Source of the DNA: Agapetus fuscipes
Taxonomy: Eukaryota > Arthropoda > Insecta > Trichoptera > Glossosomatidae
NCBI GenBank assembly: GCA_951799405.1
Contig: OX637361.1
Coordinates: 12,932,170-12,996,169 of the forward strand
Length of the DNA stretch: 64,000 nucleotides
Direction: 5' to 3'
The position numbers were made by a program, and so were the translations under genes. This document shows, in pieces, positions 54,324-64,000 of this stretch (position 1 is the stretch's first letter; every line of letters begins with the position of its first letter). The notes below the pieces were generated by a model, which was not told the origin of the DNA, searched no databases, and saw only the letters and a list, made by a program, of their open reading frames with translations.

Positions 54324-54822
54324 CCTGGAGCGACACTTCACAGTCACAACACAACCAAACAGAACGTACTGGCCGAGTAGCAAGGGCAAGAGGATGATGT
54401 GGATACGAAATCAACACTTCCGGACAAGCGCAACACTTTTTATAAATTTACTAATAAAATAATGCATTAAATATTCACTTTATATGTTCATATATTTTTA
54501 AAGTAAAATATTAGTTAGTTAATAAGACACAAAACAAATAATATGTCTTTTTTATTTTATTAAAACATGAAAAAGTTTTACTTTGACTTAAAACTTTCAC
54601 TTCCGAACGAAATATGGCGAAGAAAAACGAACTGTCAAAACATCGGTGGGTTGTTGTTATGATTGTGAAACAGCGCTAAATCTATTTATTGTTTATATTA
54701 GAGTTCTCATTCATTGATAAAGCCCTTGGAGAGGAAATAAAAGTGGTTTATAAGTTAGTTTGGAGTTTTCTTCTCGTATAGTTTCCCGCGTAAGGGAGTG
54801 AGAGCGACATAACCTCTAAGCA
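54324..54822. promoter_or_regulatory. Shared 5' region of Surf4 and UBL5
   Basis: The two housekeeping-type genes are divergent with 499 bp between start codons. The interval is AT-rich in its middle and GC-richer at both ends. No TATA box in a convincing position was recognised. It contains both 5'UTRs and probably a bidirectional promoter. Confidence 0.6.
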
Positions 54823-55000
54823 ATGTTGGAGATCACCTGCAACGACCGTCTGGGCAAGAAGGTGCGCGTGAAGTGCAATGCTGACGACACCGTGGGCGAC
54901 CTGAAGAAGCTGATAGCGGCGCAGACGGGCACGAGGAGCGACAAGATCGTGCTGAAGAAGTGGTACACGGTGTTCAAGGACCACATCAAGCTGGCGGACT
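54823..55000 (+). CDS. UBL5: UBL5 coding exon 1
   Basis: 59 full codons plus one base. It ends CTGGCGGACT|GTATCC. Confidence 0.95.
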
Positions 55001-55788
55001 GTATCCTTTACTATCTATGGCGTCCATCTGCCGCCTGAGCTCTGGGGGTGACCGGTTCCTCTTCAAATGTGTCTCCACTTTTCTCTGTCCTTGTATACTT
55101 CTTTCATCCAAAAATATATGGATGTCATGGTAGAGGAATACCTAGAAAGGTACCTATGGATTAACCAAATTCCTAAAATAGCGAATGAATGGGATATCCA
55201 GTCATAATAAAAGGAGAGCTTGTATGAAGAAGGATGAAATGAAAGAAGTATGTAAGGACAGAAAGAAATGGCGGTTGATCTGTAATGTTGGCGGCTAGGA
55301 CTAGGGTTTTTTTTAATTACAATTGTGTATTTGTTTTGATGTTTAAACATATTTGTCTATTTTAAAAATGAAATTTGTTGTGTATGTTCCTTGACTTATA
55401 GGTTGGTATGCGGCTGACCACCCATGCTGTAAAAATGGTTCACTTTGCCACTGTCACCCCTGTTTCAAGAAAGGTCGGTAAGAGTTGCTGGGCTTATGAT
55501 CATTTGAGAATGAGTTTTATATTGTAGGTTCACATGCGGCATGTTTACGCGGGAACTTAAATGTGTCTGCACAACAAGAACAACAATTTACATTTTTTGA
55601 AATAAACAAATAATAATATTTATAAACATTAAAAACAAATACAAAAAAAAACCGTGTTAATTGAAACTTTTACACATTATAAAGTAGTATGCATGTTTGT
55701 ATGGCATTATACTTCACAAGAGATTCCTTAACTTGTATGCTCAGATGAGATCCATGATGGCATGAACCTGGAGCTCTACTACCAGTAG
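54823..55788 (+). CDS. UBL5: UBL5 (Hub1) ubiquitin-like protein, 2 exons
   Basis: A 73-residue ubiquitin fold protein that binds spliceosome components non-covalently (HIND motifs of Snu66/SART1) and supports pre-mRNA splicing; it lacks a GG tail for conjugation. Exons 54823-55000 and 55745-55788 join within GAC-T|AT in phase 1. Recognisable blocks are [45 protein letters not shown], and in exon 2 [14 protein letters not shown] ending in the family's YYQ. The donor is GTATCC, weaker than others here. The intron holds RTE LINE scraps and a D copy. Confidence 0.97.
55030..55300. repeat. RTE-like LINE scraps in the UBL5 intron
   Basis: A - oriented scrap (55040-55105) abuts a + oriented scrap (55110-55300, reading through GCGAATGAATGGGATATCCAG). 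Both are fragments of the family at 39290. Confidence 0.55.
55392..55580 (+). repeat. Family D copy
   Basis: From CTTATAGGTTGGTATGCGGC through the GGTTCACTTTGCCACTGTC block to CACATGCGGCATG. Confidence 0.78.
55745..55788 (+). CDS. UBL5: UBL5 coding exon 2
   Basis: The acceptor is TATGCTCAG|ATGAGAT. The exon encodes [13 protein letters not shown] and TAG. Confidence 0.95.
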
Positions 55789-55968
55789 CCACAGCACAAC
55801 ACCTCAACTAGAGCTGCAGCAGCTGTCCTCCCTGCACCAGGGTCCTCGGGGACTGACATGCCTGATCATGATGTGTATATTTTTGTCTTTGAAGTGTCCT
55901 AGTGTTGGCTTAAATTCCACTGAGAGACACTTCAAGATCTGTTGGTGAGATGGTACAGCTTCTCATGT

Positions 55969-56218
55969 CGCACGTTTAATAATAAAGAGCAATAACTCAA
56001 AATACATGAATGTTGGGAAATCACGTTTGAAGTTAAGACAACCAGTACAACTTGTATGGGATGAAAAAGGCGGCCCATGTTTTATCTCGGTCATATTCGT
56101 CCAAATTGAACGGCTGTCGCATTCTACCTATTCTTCTCGCATTGTTCTTGCGTTTTATTACAAAATCTCGATTTTCCCAATTTTCGAGTTATTTCTCTTT
56201 ATTATTAAGCGTGCGATG
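55969..56218. repeat. MITE family G, complete copy
   Basis: Termini TCGCACGTTTAATAATAAAG and CTTTATTATTAAGCGTGCGA. The internal sequence is near-identical to 45209-45457. Its left arm supplies an AATAAA downstream of UBL5. Confidence 0.88.
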
Positions 56219-57112
56219 TGATGTGTGTTTATTATAATATTTAAGTCGTATAGATGCAAAGGTGACAATCTAGAATTAGTTTTCATAGATGCAATATGTA
56301 TACAGAAATGACAAGAAAATGATTTTCTGTGTCTCCATGTATTAACCCAGAAAGGGATATGATAGGCAAAAAGTAATCAGGAATCCAAACCACAATGTGC
56401 GTACCCCTGATTTTTTAAGAGTATTAATGAAAAATTACTAAACGTCCAACAAACAACCGAACGCTTAGTCTGCCCTTGAGATACTAACTTGTCTGGACTT
56501 GTAATGGTGTGACTTTGCAACTCAAGGGGAGGACAGGCGGTTTGTAGTTTTCAAATATATTCTTTATTCTGAAGCGCATACTTGATACGGGATGTAACAG
56601 AATGGTACACTCAAAGTTTGCGTATCGCATACGTTCATATGCATAGAGTGCTCAATCTCACTTTAAAATAACCTAGATAATATTATATAGCCTTTGGTTC
56701 TGTATGGCTCATGTGTAAGATTGTCCTGCTGATGAATGAATGTCCTGTATTAATTATTAAGTAAGAAGATTGACTTTTGTTAAATAAATATTATTGATTT
56801 AAACTTTTCATGTAGTATTCACTATGAGCTACCCTAATTACAGTGCACCCTCACAGCTATCAACACGCTGGGAGGAACTCTTTTGCTAAATTTTTAAATC
56901 TTAATAAATTACATTAAAAAATGTCTATATTTGACTTATTTAAGAGCTTTATACTCCGAGTCACAGGGTGTTGCGCCACGACATCAGTACGGCTTTTCGG
57001 TACATGAAATAGATCATGTCCTCACCCTCGGGTGTAGTCGTCAGGCACATACAACCTGTAGCCCTCCAACAGGGTGGGACTGTCAATTAAGCCGCTGATA
57101 ATGTTTCTCAAG
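56219..57112. other. Intergenic DNA without recognised features
   Basis: No exon, RNA gene or repeat family was recognised. Confidence 0.4.
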
Positions 57113-57607
57113 ACCGGTCCGTAGCTCAGTGGTAACACTGCGGACTCTGAATGGGAAGGTTGTAGGTTCGATTCCCGGCGGAGCACAAAAAATATACCAT
57201 TTATATTTTCAACTTTGCTCTTCGCCGGGTTGAAAAATTCATAAAACCTTTATCAATGACCGGTCACCAAAGGTCCATCCAGCCTTACAGCAACTGGGTC
57301 TTGCTTGAGAATTGGCGCTTTGTAGCGACGACGATCAAGCTCGTAAAAAGGTCGATAGCTCAATCGGTAGAATGCTTGCATTCCATGCCGAGAGCAAGGG
57401 TTCGATCTCAAAGGTTTACTCAGCCTTCACAAGAAATGAGAACCAGCCCCCCCGGGAGCTGGGAAACCCCTACTTCAACTGAAAGTGGTTGGTGTGAGGC
57501 CGGCCCCCTTACCTGTAAAAATAAATAGGTCCCGAAGCGCCACATGCGACCCCTTCGGGGATAACGCAGGCAAGAAGTTACACTATATGTGTAGCTTAGT
57601 TGCGTTT
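57113..57607 (+). repeat. Composite tRNA SINE-A/B, full-length
   Basis: SINE-A head (CCGGTCCGTAGCTCAGTGG, B box GGTTCGATTCCC) and body to GATCAAGCTCGTAAAA. SINE-B follows directly (GGTCGATAGCTCAATCGG, B box GGTTCGATCTC) and runs to TAGCTTAGTTGCGTTT. This is the clearest copy of the composite. Confidence 0.9.
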
Positions 57608-58280
57608 AAGCACTAAATTCTCACTTGTAATGTAAGTTTCCTCGCTCCAACGGGAATTCCACTTTTTCTTTCAAAAAATGATGCATCTAAATGCATCTGC
57701 ATTTTTAAAAATGAAAGTTATACCATAGCTACTTGTGGTAACAGATACTTGTGAAAATCATCCCGTACATAATGAGGTGGGAACATTTTAATTCGGAATT
57801 TATCGACCGGTCCGTAGCTCAGTGGTAACACAGCGGACTCTGAATGGGGAGGTTGTGGGTTCGATTCCCGGCTGAGCACAAAAAATATACCATTTATATT
57901 TTCAAATTTGCTCTTCGCTGGGTTGAAAAATTCATAAAACCTTTACCAATGACCGGTCACCAAAGGTCCATCCAGCCTTACAGCAACTGTGCCTTGCTTG
58001 AGAATTGGCGCTTTGTAGCGACGACGATCAAGCTCGTAAAAAGGTCGATAGCTCAACTGGTAGAATGCTTCCATTCCATGCCGAGAGCCAGTGCCAGTTT
58101 AAGGGGGGTCCGCAGTGCCCGCAGCGGACAGGGCCCCAAGGCCCGAGGGGCCCCGCGGGGCCACCGGAGGGGGCCCCGCGCGCACCCTTTTGGGTAAATT
58201 TTTTTACAGTACTTAGCTCCTCTTGAAAAAAAAATTAAAAAACATGAGAAATAATTCTTCACTATAAAAAAAATTAGGTA

Positions 58281-59950
58281 CACCGCCGGACAAAAAAAAT
58301 TACGAGTCCTCAAAAAAAACTAAAATTGACATATAATGAACTATTCTTGATATTTAATTACTTTTTTTTGTATTTTTTGACATATGTGATGACTACTCGT
58401 TACTTCAAGGTTAAAATAAAAAATGTTACTCATGAATTGTAGTTAGAAATTGGCATTATATACCAGGTATCAGATTACCCGAACCTTAGAGACCCATAAC
58501 GGTTCATTTATGGTCGAGTGTTTGTGATGGAATAATAAAAGACATGCAATTTTGTCATTCATATTTAAGAAGTAGGTTCTTATCGCTTTATTTTAAATGA
58601 AGGTATTTTACATTTAAACATATTTATAACATTCAAAAAAAAATTATACTTAGTGAATTCACCTTTATTTTTTATAACATGTAAAATTCTATTATTTAAC
58701 GAAGCGTAAAGCGAATCTAAAATTTCTGATGTTATTTCTCCTTCCCAGACTTGAATCAAGTTTTTTTTAATTCCTCAAGGTTTTTTGATTTTTTTTCCCC
58801 GACTTTTTTCTTCATAATCGCCCATAAATTTTCTATCGGGTTCAAATCAGGACTGTTCCCGGGCCACGTCAACGATTTTAAGCCTATTTTATCTTTGAAT
58901 TCATTGATCTGTAAAAAAACAATAAATTATTTATCAAGTAGTCACAAAATGCAGTACAAAAAAAAAAAATGTACTCACAGTGCGGGCTCTATGGCACGGC
59001 GCAGAATCGTCCTGAAAAATCGGGTCCGCGGTATACTGCGTAATGTCCTCGATTGTTGGAATAAGATGGTTTTTCAACACTTTTTTGTACTGGATGGCAT
59101 TCATCGTACCCTGTACAAAATTTAGAGGTCCCAAACCGTACGCTGTCATGCACCCCCAAATCATGACGTAGGGTGAATGTTTAACGGTTCGAGTGACGCA
59201 CGACGGATGGTATCTTTCCCCAGGTTTTCGTCGAACTATCTTTTTGCCGTCTGGACCAAAAAGGTTGAATTTGGATTCATCGGAGAAAATAACATTTTGC
59301 CAATCCTCCAAGGTCCAATTCTTGTGCACATTCGCCCAATCCAGTCTAGCCTTCTTCATTTTGTCCGTGAGTAATGGTTTCTTTGCGGGACTTCGTGCTT
59401 GGAAACCATGCTCCAACAGCCGCCTGGACACTGTTTTTACTGAAAATGTTGATGTGCTGGTAGACTGCACCTCTGCGTGTATTTCAGGTGCCGTTAAAAA
59501 TCGATCGCGCGTAACATTTTTTTTTATTAAGCGATCATCTCGGACAGATGTCACGCGCCCACGTCTTCTTCCTTTTTTCCGTTCTATGGATCCAGTTTTT
59601 TTTAATTTAAAAAAAAAAAACCTCACTGCACCTTCTGAATACCCAACTCGACGAGATATTTCACAATTAGATATGTTTTCTTGCGACAATGCGATTATTT
59701 TGGATTTTATCGCAATCGACATTTTGCTTTGCACTTTTCATGATTGTTGTGTTATGTTCACTCAAACGCGGGTAAAACAAGACTGTTGAGACATTTTAAA
59801 ATGTAAATATTGTAGAAAGGTGACACATAGTGTCCTTAATTTATGGAACAAAATAAACAGGTATCGATAAAGGATTTCTTAGAAAAAGGGTACAGTAAAG
59901 TCAAGGGATGCGGTAGCAGGTAAACTCGTAATTTTTTTTGTCCGGCGGTG
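58281..59950 (-). mobile_element. Tc1-like transposon with perfect 27-bp inverted repeats
   Basis: CACCGCCGGACAAAAAAAAT plus TACGAGT at 58281-58307 is exactly inverted at 59924-59950, with TA on each side (58279-58280 and 59951-59952). A near-complete transposase lies on - inside. It is nested in the hAT element at 58089-60467. Confidence 0.95.
58620..59734 (-). pseudogene. Tc1-like transposase with a small intron and one frameshift
   Basis: Exon 1 (59734-58979, 252 codons) has the paired helix-turn-helix region (ISRRVGYSEGAVRF, then TAPEIHAEVQ), a basic GRRRGRV hook, WQNVIFSDESKF with the first Asp, and DDSAPCHRART with the second. A GTGAGT donor and a TTTTTTTACAG acceptor (intron 58978-58909, 70 nt) lead to exon 2, which has SPDLNPIENLWAIMKKK. 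This gives a D34E spacing. Shortly after, within a run of eight A (plus-strand T, about 58761-58768), a one-base loss moves the frame to a TGA about 50 codons early. Either the last helices are lost or the base was misread. Confidence 0.85.
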
Positions 59951-59985
59951 TAGATACATAGGTTGTTTAAGACATCGGGGAACCA

Positions 59986-60240
59986 ATGGGGGCGGCAGAG
60001 ACATACAAATTCATGTTAAAAAACGACCTAGAAGTTGTTTTTCCGAGTACTGCTGCGGCTTTAAAAATTTACCTGACAATAATGGGCAGTAACGCAACGG
60101 GAGAAAGGGTGTTTTCAAAATTAAAATTGACAAAAAATAACCTCAGGAGTCGACTACAATTTCCCAGCACAAACTGAATCACCTGTCAGTGATGAACATA
60201 AATTACGACACCTTATAGAATTTAGATTTTTCGACTATAC
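59986..60240 (+). pseudogene. hAT transposase C-terminal dimerisation-domain remnant
   Basis: The frame reads AETYKFMLKNDLEVVFPSTA, ALKIYLTIMGSNATGERVFS and KLKLTKNNLRSRL, the hAT C-terminal (hATC) signature. It then shifts frame near 60165 to HKLNHLSVMNINYDTL. All upstream domains are missing. Confidence 0.85.
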
Positions 60241-60789
60241 TAGAAAAACTCGTGACTGCGAAATTACGAAAAAAAATGTTTTGAACCGTTACGTTGTGCT
60301 TAGCTACCTAATGTAGGTACCTACCTATAATAATGTACCTACCTACTTTTCTAAAAAATTGCCATTAAATTGTGTTTAAAAAAATGTCATTACCTACTTA
60401 TTTGGGGGGGGGGGGGGGCCCCATGAGCAGCGTTGGACCCTACCCAAAATAGCTTAAAATGCCCCTGCCGAGAGCAAAGGGTTCGATCTCAAAGGTTTAC
60501 TCAGCCTTCACAAGAAATGAGAACCAGCCCCCCTGAAAGTGGTTGGTGTGAGGCCGGCCCCCTTACCTGTAAAAATTAATAGGTCCCGGAGCGCCACATG
60601 CGACCCCTTCGGGGAAACGCAGGCAAGAAGTTACACTATATGTGTAGCTTAGTTGCATTGCGTATCAGATATTTTCATACTTTCAACAACACTAGTAACA
60701 AACACGTTACCATAGTGATGTGAGATGTCATGGGTTTCCATGGTGATATATACATAGATTGAAGACAGCTGAGTAGAGACACGTTGCTT

Positions 60790-60930
60790 ACATATATAAT
60801 CTATAATCTAAGTTGCAAGGATATATTCATTTAAAGCTCTCAGATGTATGCCCACAAACAAACACGTGTACAAATGCTGATTGTGTACTTACAAATAAAA
60901 TCCAAACCTCAAATGACAATAAGCCCTGCG
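60790..60930 (-). repeat. Family D fragment
   Basis: TAATCTAAGTTGCAAGGATAT tail through TGCCCACAAACAAACACGTGT to CCTCAAATGACAATAAGCCCTGC. Confidence 0.72.
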
Positions 60931-60959
60931 AAAATAGCAAAAGCATTTTATAAGCAAAA

Positions 60960-61082
60960 GAGTTACAGTGATGAAGAAAATCAAGTTCAAACAAACAAAA
61001 ACGGCAGATTTTGGGGAAAATCACTCTTTTAATACTTTCCGTAAACTTTACTTTTCTCAAGTTTTGCAACTCGTACTAAGGG
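60960..61082. repeat. Half copy of foldback MITE family I
   Basis: AAAACGGCAGATTTTGGGGA through CAAGTTTTGCAACTCGTACT. Confidence 0.72.
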
Positions 61083-61085
61083 CAC

Positions 61086-64000
61086 TGGTGTAGATACTGA
61101 AAAGGTGGATGACAGCAGAGAGTGCTGGCTTATTGAGGAAGGAAATAATACAAAACTCTAAAATAAATGTGTTTTATTGCAATTTACATTTAGCAAACAG
61201 TAGAGTGGTCATCGTCAGCAGAAGTGTTCATATAATCATATGCATTCGAAAATAGATACACTGCGATTGATACATTGCATAAGGATTGTGTGGCTAAATC
61301 GCGTACCGACTATGTTTAAAAGAAAGAAATTGTACTGGATGTTTTTAATCAATTACCCTCATCTGTTATTTATCAAAATTGAACATTGTCTGATAGGATC
61401 AACCAAAAGGAACTTAAAAAACCAAGGTTGCACTATAAAAAATGTGGTCAATACATGGTTTTCTAAATTTTCAGTGCGGGCTTTGAATGACAGGTATTTG
61501 CGTGCGAAAATACACTTATTGCTCACAATACCAGACAATTGAATACATTTTTTAAATAACTTGTTGCAATTTTGTCTGTCGCATGTTAGTCAACCACTGG
61601 TTTAAACCAAAAGCTAAGTTACACTGACTTTGTATTGTGTAAGAGCATATTCCAGACCAGTTAGCTACCAATTTAAAAGTTGATTGCATTGAGTAATAAG
61701 ATAGGGGAGCGGAAACTAACATACTGAATTGATGCATACTTGCTACCACTTTTGTTTCTTTCCTGTCAAACGTTGCAGTGGTGTAGGCGGCAACAATTAC
61801 AAAAATTACGCACAATCACCACAATAGTTATAATGAGATGAGTGATAAAATTAAAATATGAATATACACCTTGAAAATATGAAATATTGACACCAATTTT
61901 AGCGATCACATTATTTATAACGCGTGTTATCTGTCAACTCTTGCTATTTCCGGTCAAGTCGGCAGCCATTGGTACCAACATTCAAGATTTTTTTTGTTGT
62001 TCTGCCGAGTGTTTTGTGCATATGGAAATGCAACTGTGAAGTTCTTCCTTCTCTTTCTTACTAATGACCATTTTCATACGCAAGTTGAAACAGATATATA
62101 TGTCTATTTTTGTTAAAATAATTTTCTAGTCCACGGATGTTATTAGTCAATGGTTGATTGAGTGTTAGCAGAAAATATATTGGGCAATCTGCATTTAGAA
62201 CATAATTAACACATAATTGTTAGAAATAACACTAAAACAAATAATACTAAAAGACAAATTCACACAAACTCTTCAAACTTAAAACAAACTCCCTATCCTT
62301 CATATCCTAATATATTTGGTTTGTTCACATTTATTTAGATGGCAGGTTTACCTGACATTGTCAATCACTTGCAGAGATTGTCCTTGGATTTGGGTTTGAC
62401 CCGTTGATTCTTACATTACGATAAACATATATTTCATTAATAATATTCATATATTTTTTTAAAGTAAGGAAATATGTGTTCCAACTGCTTTGCATTCTTT
62501 TTTATATTTTACTAAATATTTTTAATGAATTTGTTTAGTCCTAGTTCAGTGGCAGGTTTCTACGTGATCAATTCATATAACATAACCTATATTCAATGAA
62601 TATTGGAATCGGAAAAAATACATCATAGAGAAAATAATGTGGCATCACATTTGTTATCGGTAACTAGTAAGGACCATAGACTCATAGAAGTATAATATTT
62701 ACCGAACAAGAAAAAAAGTCCATTACCATATAACATCTGTTAACTCAGGGTCAAAGTTTTCATCTGGCGAGCCAAGTAGGAATCGAACCAGCACTGTTTT
62801 ATTTCTAACATATGCTGGGACAATTTTTCTTGACCACTTGGCTGTAACACAAATGATCTTGCATATTTTTTTATAAATTTAAAATTAAATAAAACATTGA
62901 GCTTTCCCTGCCGTCCAACAGATGGCAATGGCAGGGCCTTGGTTCGTTGAAGCCTTAGATCAGCCTTAGCTTAGAGCTGAATTGAAAATTTATGATTCTA
63001 CGTTGATTCACAAGCTCCGTGACAGCAGAACTACCGTGAGTATAAAAAAATTACATAAACTTCTACATTGTGATTGAAATGTATGGAAGATACGACAGCA
63101 CTCCTAGTGAGTGATTTAGTTGTCATATATTTTTTTATTGAGTCAATCGATGGGAGTTTTTGTAATGTTTTTTACTCTGTACTGTACATCTCTGTACTGT
63201 ACATCTCTGTACATGCAAGGATTCTATAAACTCTGCATGTTTACAACAATTTAATCTCAAAATTTGTGTCTAAAGCGTATCACTCTGGAGTAGTTGTTTC
63301 AACAATAGTTTATGCATTGAGATGTAATATAAATGCAGCCAAAACTACCTGACTGGCATTGAAGCATAACTATGAGACGCAACTGTTAGCCGGACCTGTT
63401 AAACACAAAAATTAGTCGTGTGAAATCCTATGTTTTCCTTCTTTCTCCATCTTTCGTTTCGACAACCAATCACACATGCCATGACGTTTTACAATAATGC
63501 CTTTTTTCTTTCAAAATAGACAAATTTACCGACTAAAGCAATTAAAATGCACAATTCGCATGCTGATATGACATTTTAGTAATGCCAACATTGCAGAGAA
63601 ATTTTCTAGCATCTCTCACACTTGCCTGTTAACAGTGTTGTCACGTTCCGAGAGCATCTTTAATATAACTAATTAAAAATTAAGATTTGTGTTTAGGTAG
63701 AATGAAACGGATATCTATTTGTGTTAAAATAGTTTTGGCACAAAAGAGATCTTTCTCGCATATTCCAGATCATTCTTTGATTTCTCGCTCACACCAGAAC
63801 GCCGTTCTATGCACTACCACCATCATGGACTACTCCCAGATTTTTCTACCCACACTATTGTATATGTATAGGTGCGTGTAGCAGTGGCAAAGGGTGCCAT
63901 ACAAGCCGGTTTCCATCGGCTTCCCTTTTAAAATGATGTAACAAAGTAGTTAAAGAATATAGGCACAAAGTAAAAATATACATTTAAACCAAAGAAACAA
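61086..64000. other. AT-rich right end of the window, no gene recognised
   Basis: A repeat shared with 10395-10500 and 21495-21650 is at 61680-61790 on - (CTGTCAAACGTTGCAGT). A repeat shared with 25390-25550 is at 62010-62160. A tRNA-like head on - (GCCAAGTGGTCAAG...GGTTCGATTCC, about 62757-62850) looks like a decayed Ser/Leu-type SINE rather than a tRNA gene. The open frames near 61240 and 63687 have no recognisable family. Confidence 0.4.

Larger units (their letters stand above)
58089..60467 (+). mobile_element. hAT-type element, internally deleted, carrying a Tc1 element
   Basis: The termini CAGTGCCAGTTTAAG and (inverted) CAGGGGCATTTTAAG match hAT ends. CCGAGAGC is duplicated at 58081-58088 and 60468-60475. 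A GC-rich GGGGCCCC block lies near the left end and a long G run near the right end. Apart from the Tc1 insert the element is only about 0.7 kb. Confidence 0.88.
57808..60664 (+). repeat. Composite SINE-A/B split by a hAT element
   Basis: The A part and B head are at 57808-58088. The B remainder is at 60468-60664, after the hAT insertion and one copy of its 8-bp target duplication. Confidence 0.88.

Noticed and set aside
57113..57190. tRNA gene
   Set aside because: The head has A and B box-like motifs, but stem pairing is poor and it continues into a SINE body present in many copies. The same applies to the heads at 14507, 16465, 18198, 20170 and 24429.
58005..58226. Gly/Pro/Arg-rich frame
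   Set aside because: It is the GC-rich end of the hAT element, without start context or relatives.
62757..62850. Ser/Leu-type tRNA on -
   Set aside because: Only the D-arm-like and B-box-like parts are recognisable; the acceptor stem does not pair convincingly.
63687..63881. 64-codon frame on +
   Set aside because: No recognisable similarity, and the AT-rich surroundings give chance frames of this length.

Overview
The window looks like nuclear DNA of an insect. Its single-copy genes have long introns, it carries a CCHamide-type neuropeptide receptor and a Surf4 very close in sequence to insect orthologues as I remember them, and most of the bases are transposon-derived (tRNA-type SINEs, CR1/jockey-like and RTE-like LINE ends, Tc1/mariner, hAT and LTR elements, many foldback MITEs). 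The order cannot be fixed from the sequence alone.

Three host genes are supported exon by exon, with every splice phase closing. (1) A CCHamide receptor-like class A GPCR on +, eight coding exons from 5409 to 37971, 415 aa; intron 1 alone is 21.5 kb. (2) Surf4, an ER export cargo receptor, on -, five coding exons from 54323 down to 40484, 270 aa, ending in a dilysine retrieval signal. (3) UBL5 (Hub1), two exons on + from 54823 to 55788, 73 aa, divergent from Surf4 with about 500 bp between start codons. An eEF2 3' fragment lies inside receptor intron 2 and is a retro- or duplication pseudogene.

Mobile DNA by region: 2.1-3.3 kb, a Tigger/pogo relic with nested MITEs; 7.0-7.8 kb, an RTE-like LINE end with an 11-bp target duplication; 17.4-19.4 kb, SINE copies, one with a triplicated tail and one split by a LINE; 21.7-24.2 kb, a gag-only LTR element inside a MITE; 24.2-25.2 kb, a hAT element holding a SINE; 45.9-53.2 kb, a complete and apparently very young Ty3/gypsy element inside Surf4 intron 1; 58.1-60.5 kb, a Tc1 element inside a hAT element inside a composite SINE.

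Two things stand out. The Ty3/gypsy element carries unusual accessory domains: a SAP-like motif at the start of Gag, and a TARG1/OARD1-like macro domain plus a CCCH zinc finger after integrase. Independently, both host genes show local tandem duplications that begin or end at splice sites: a 74-bp array at the last Surf4 acceptor, a 112-bp duplication at a Surf4 donor, a 54-bp array ending in the receptor exon 3 acceptor, and a short duplication across the receptor exon 2 acceptor.
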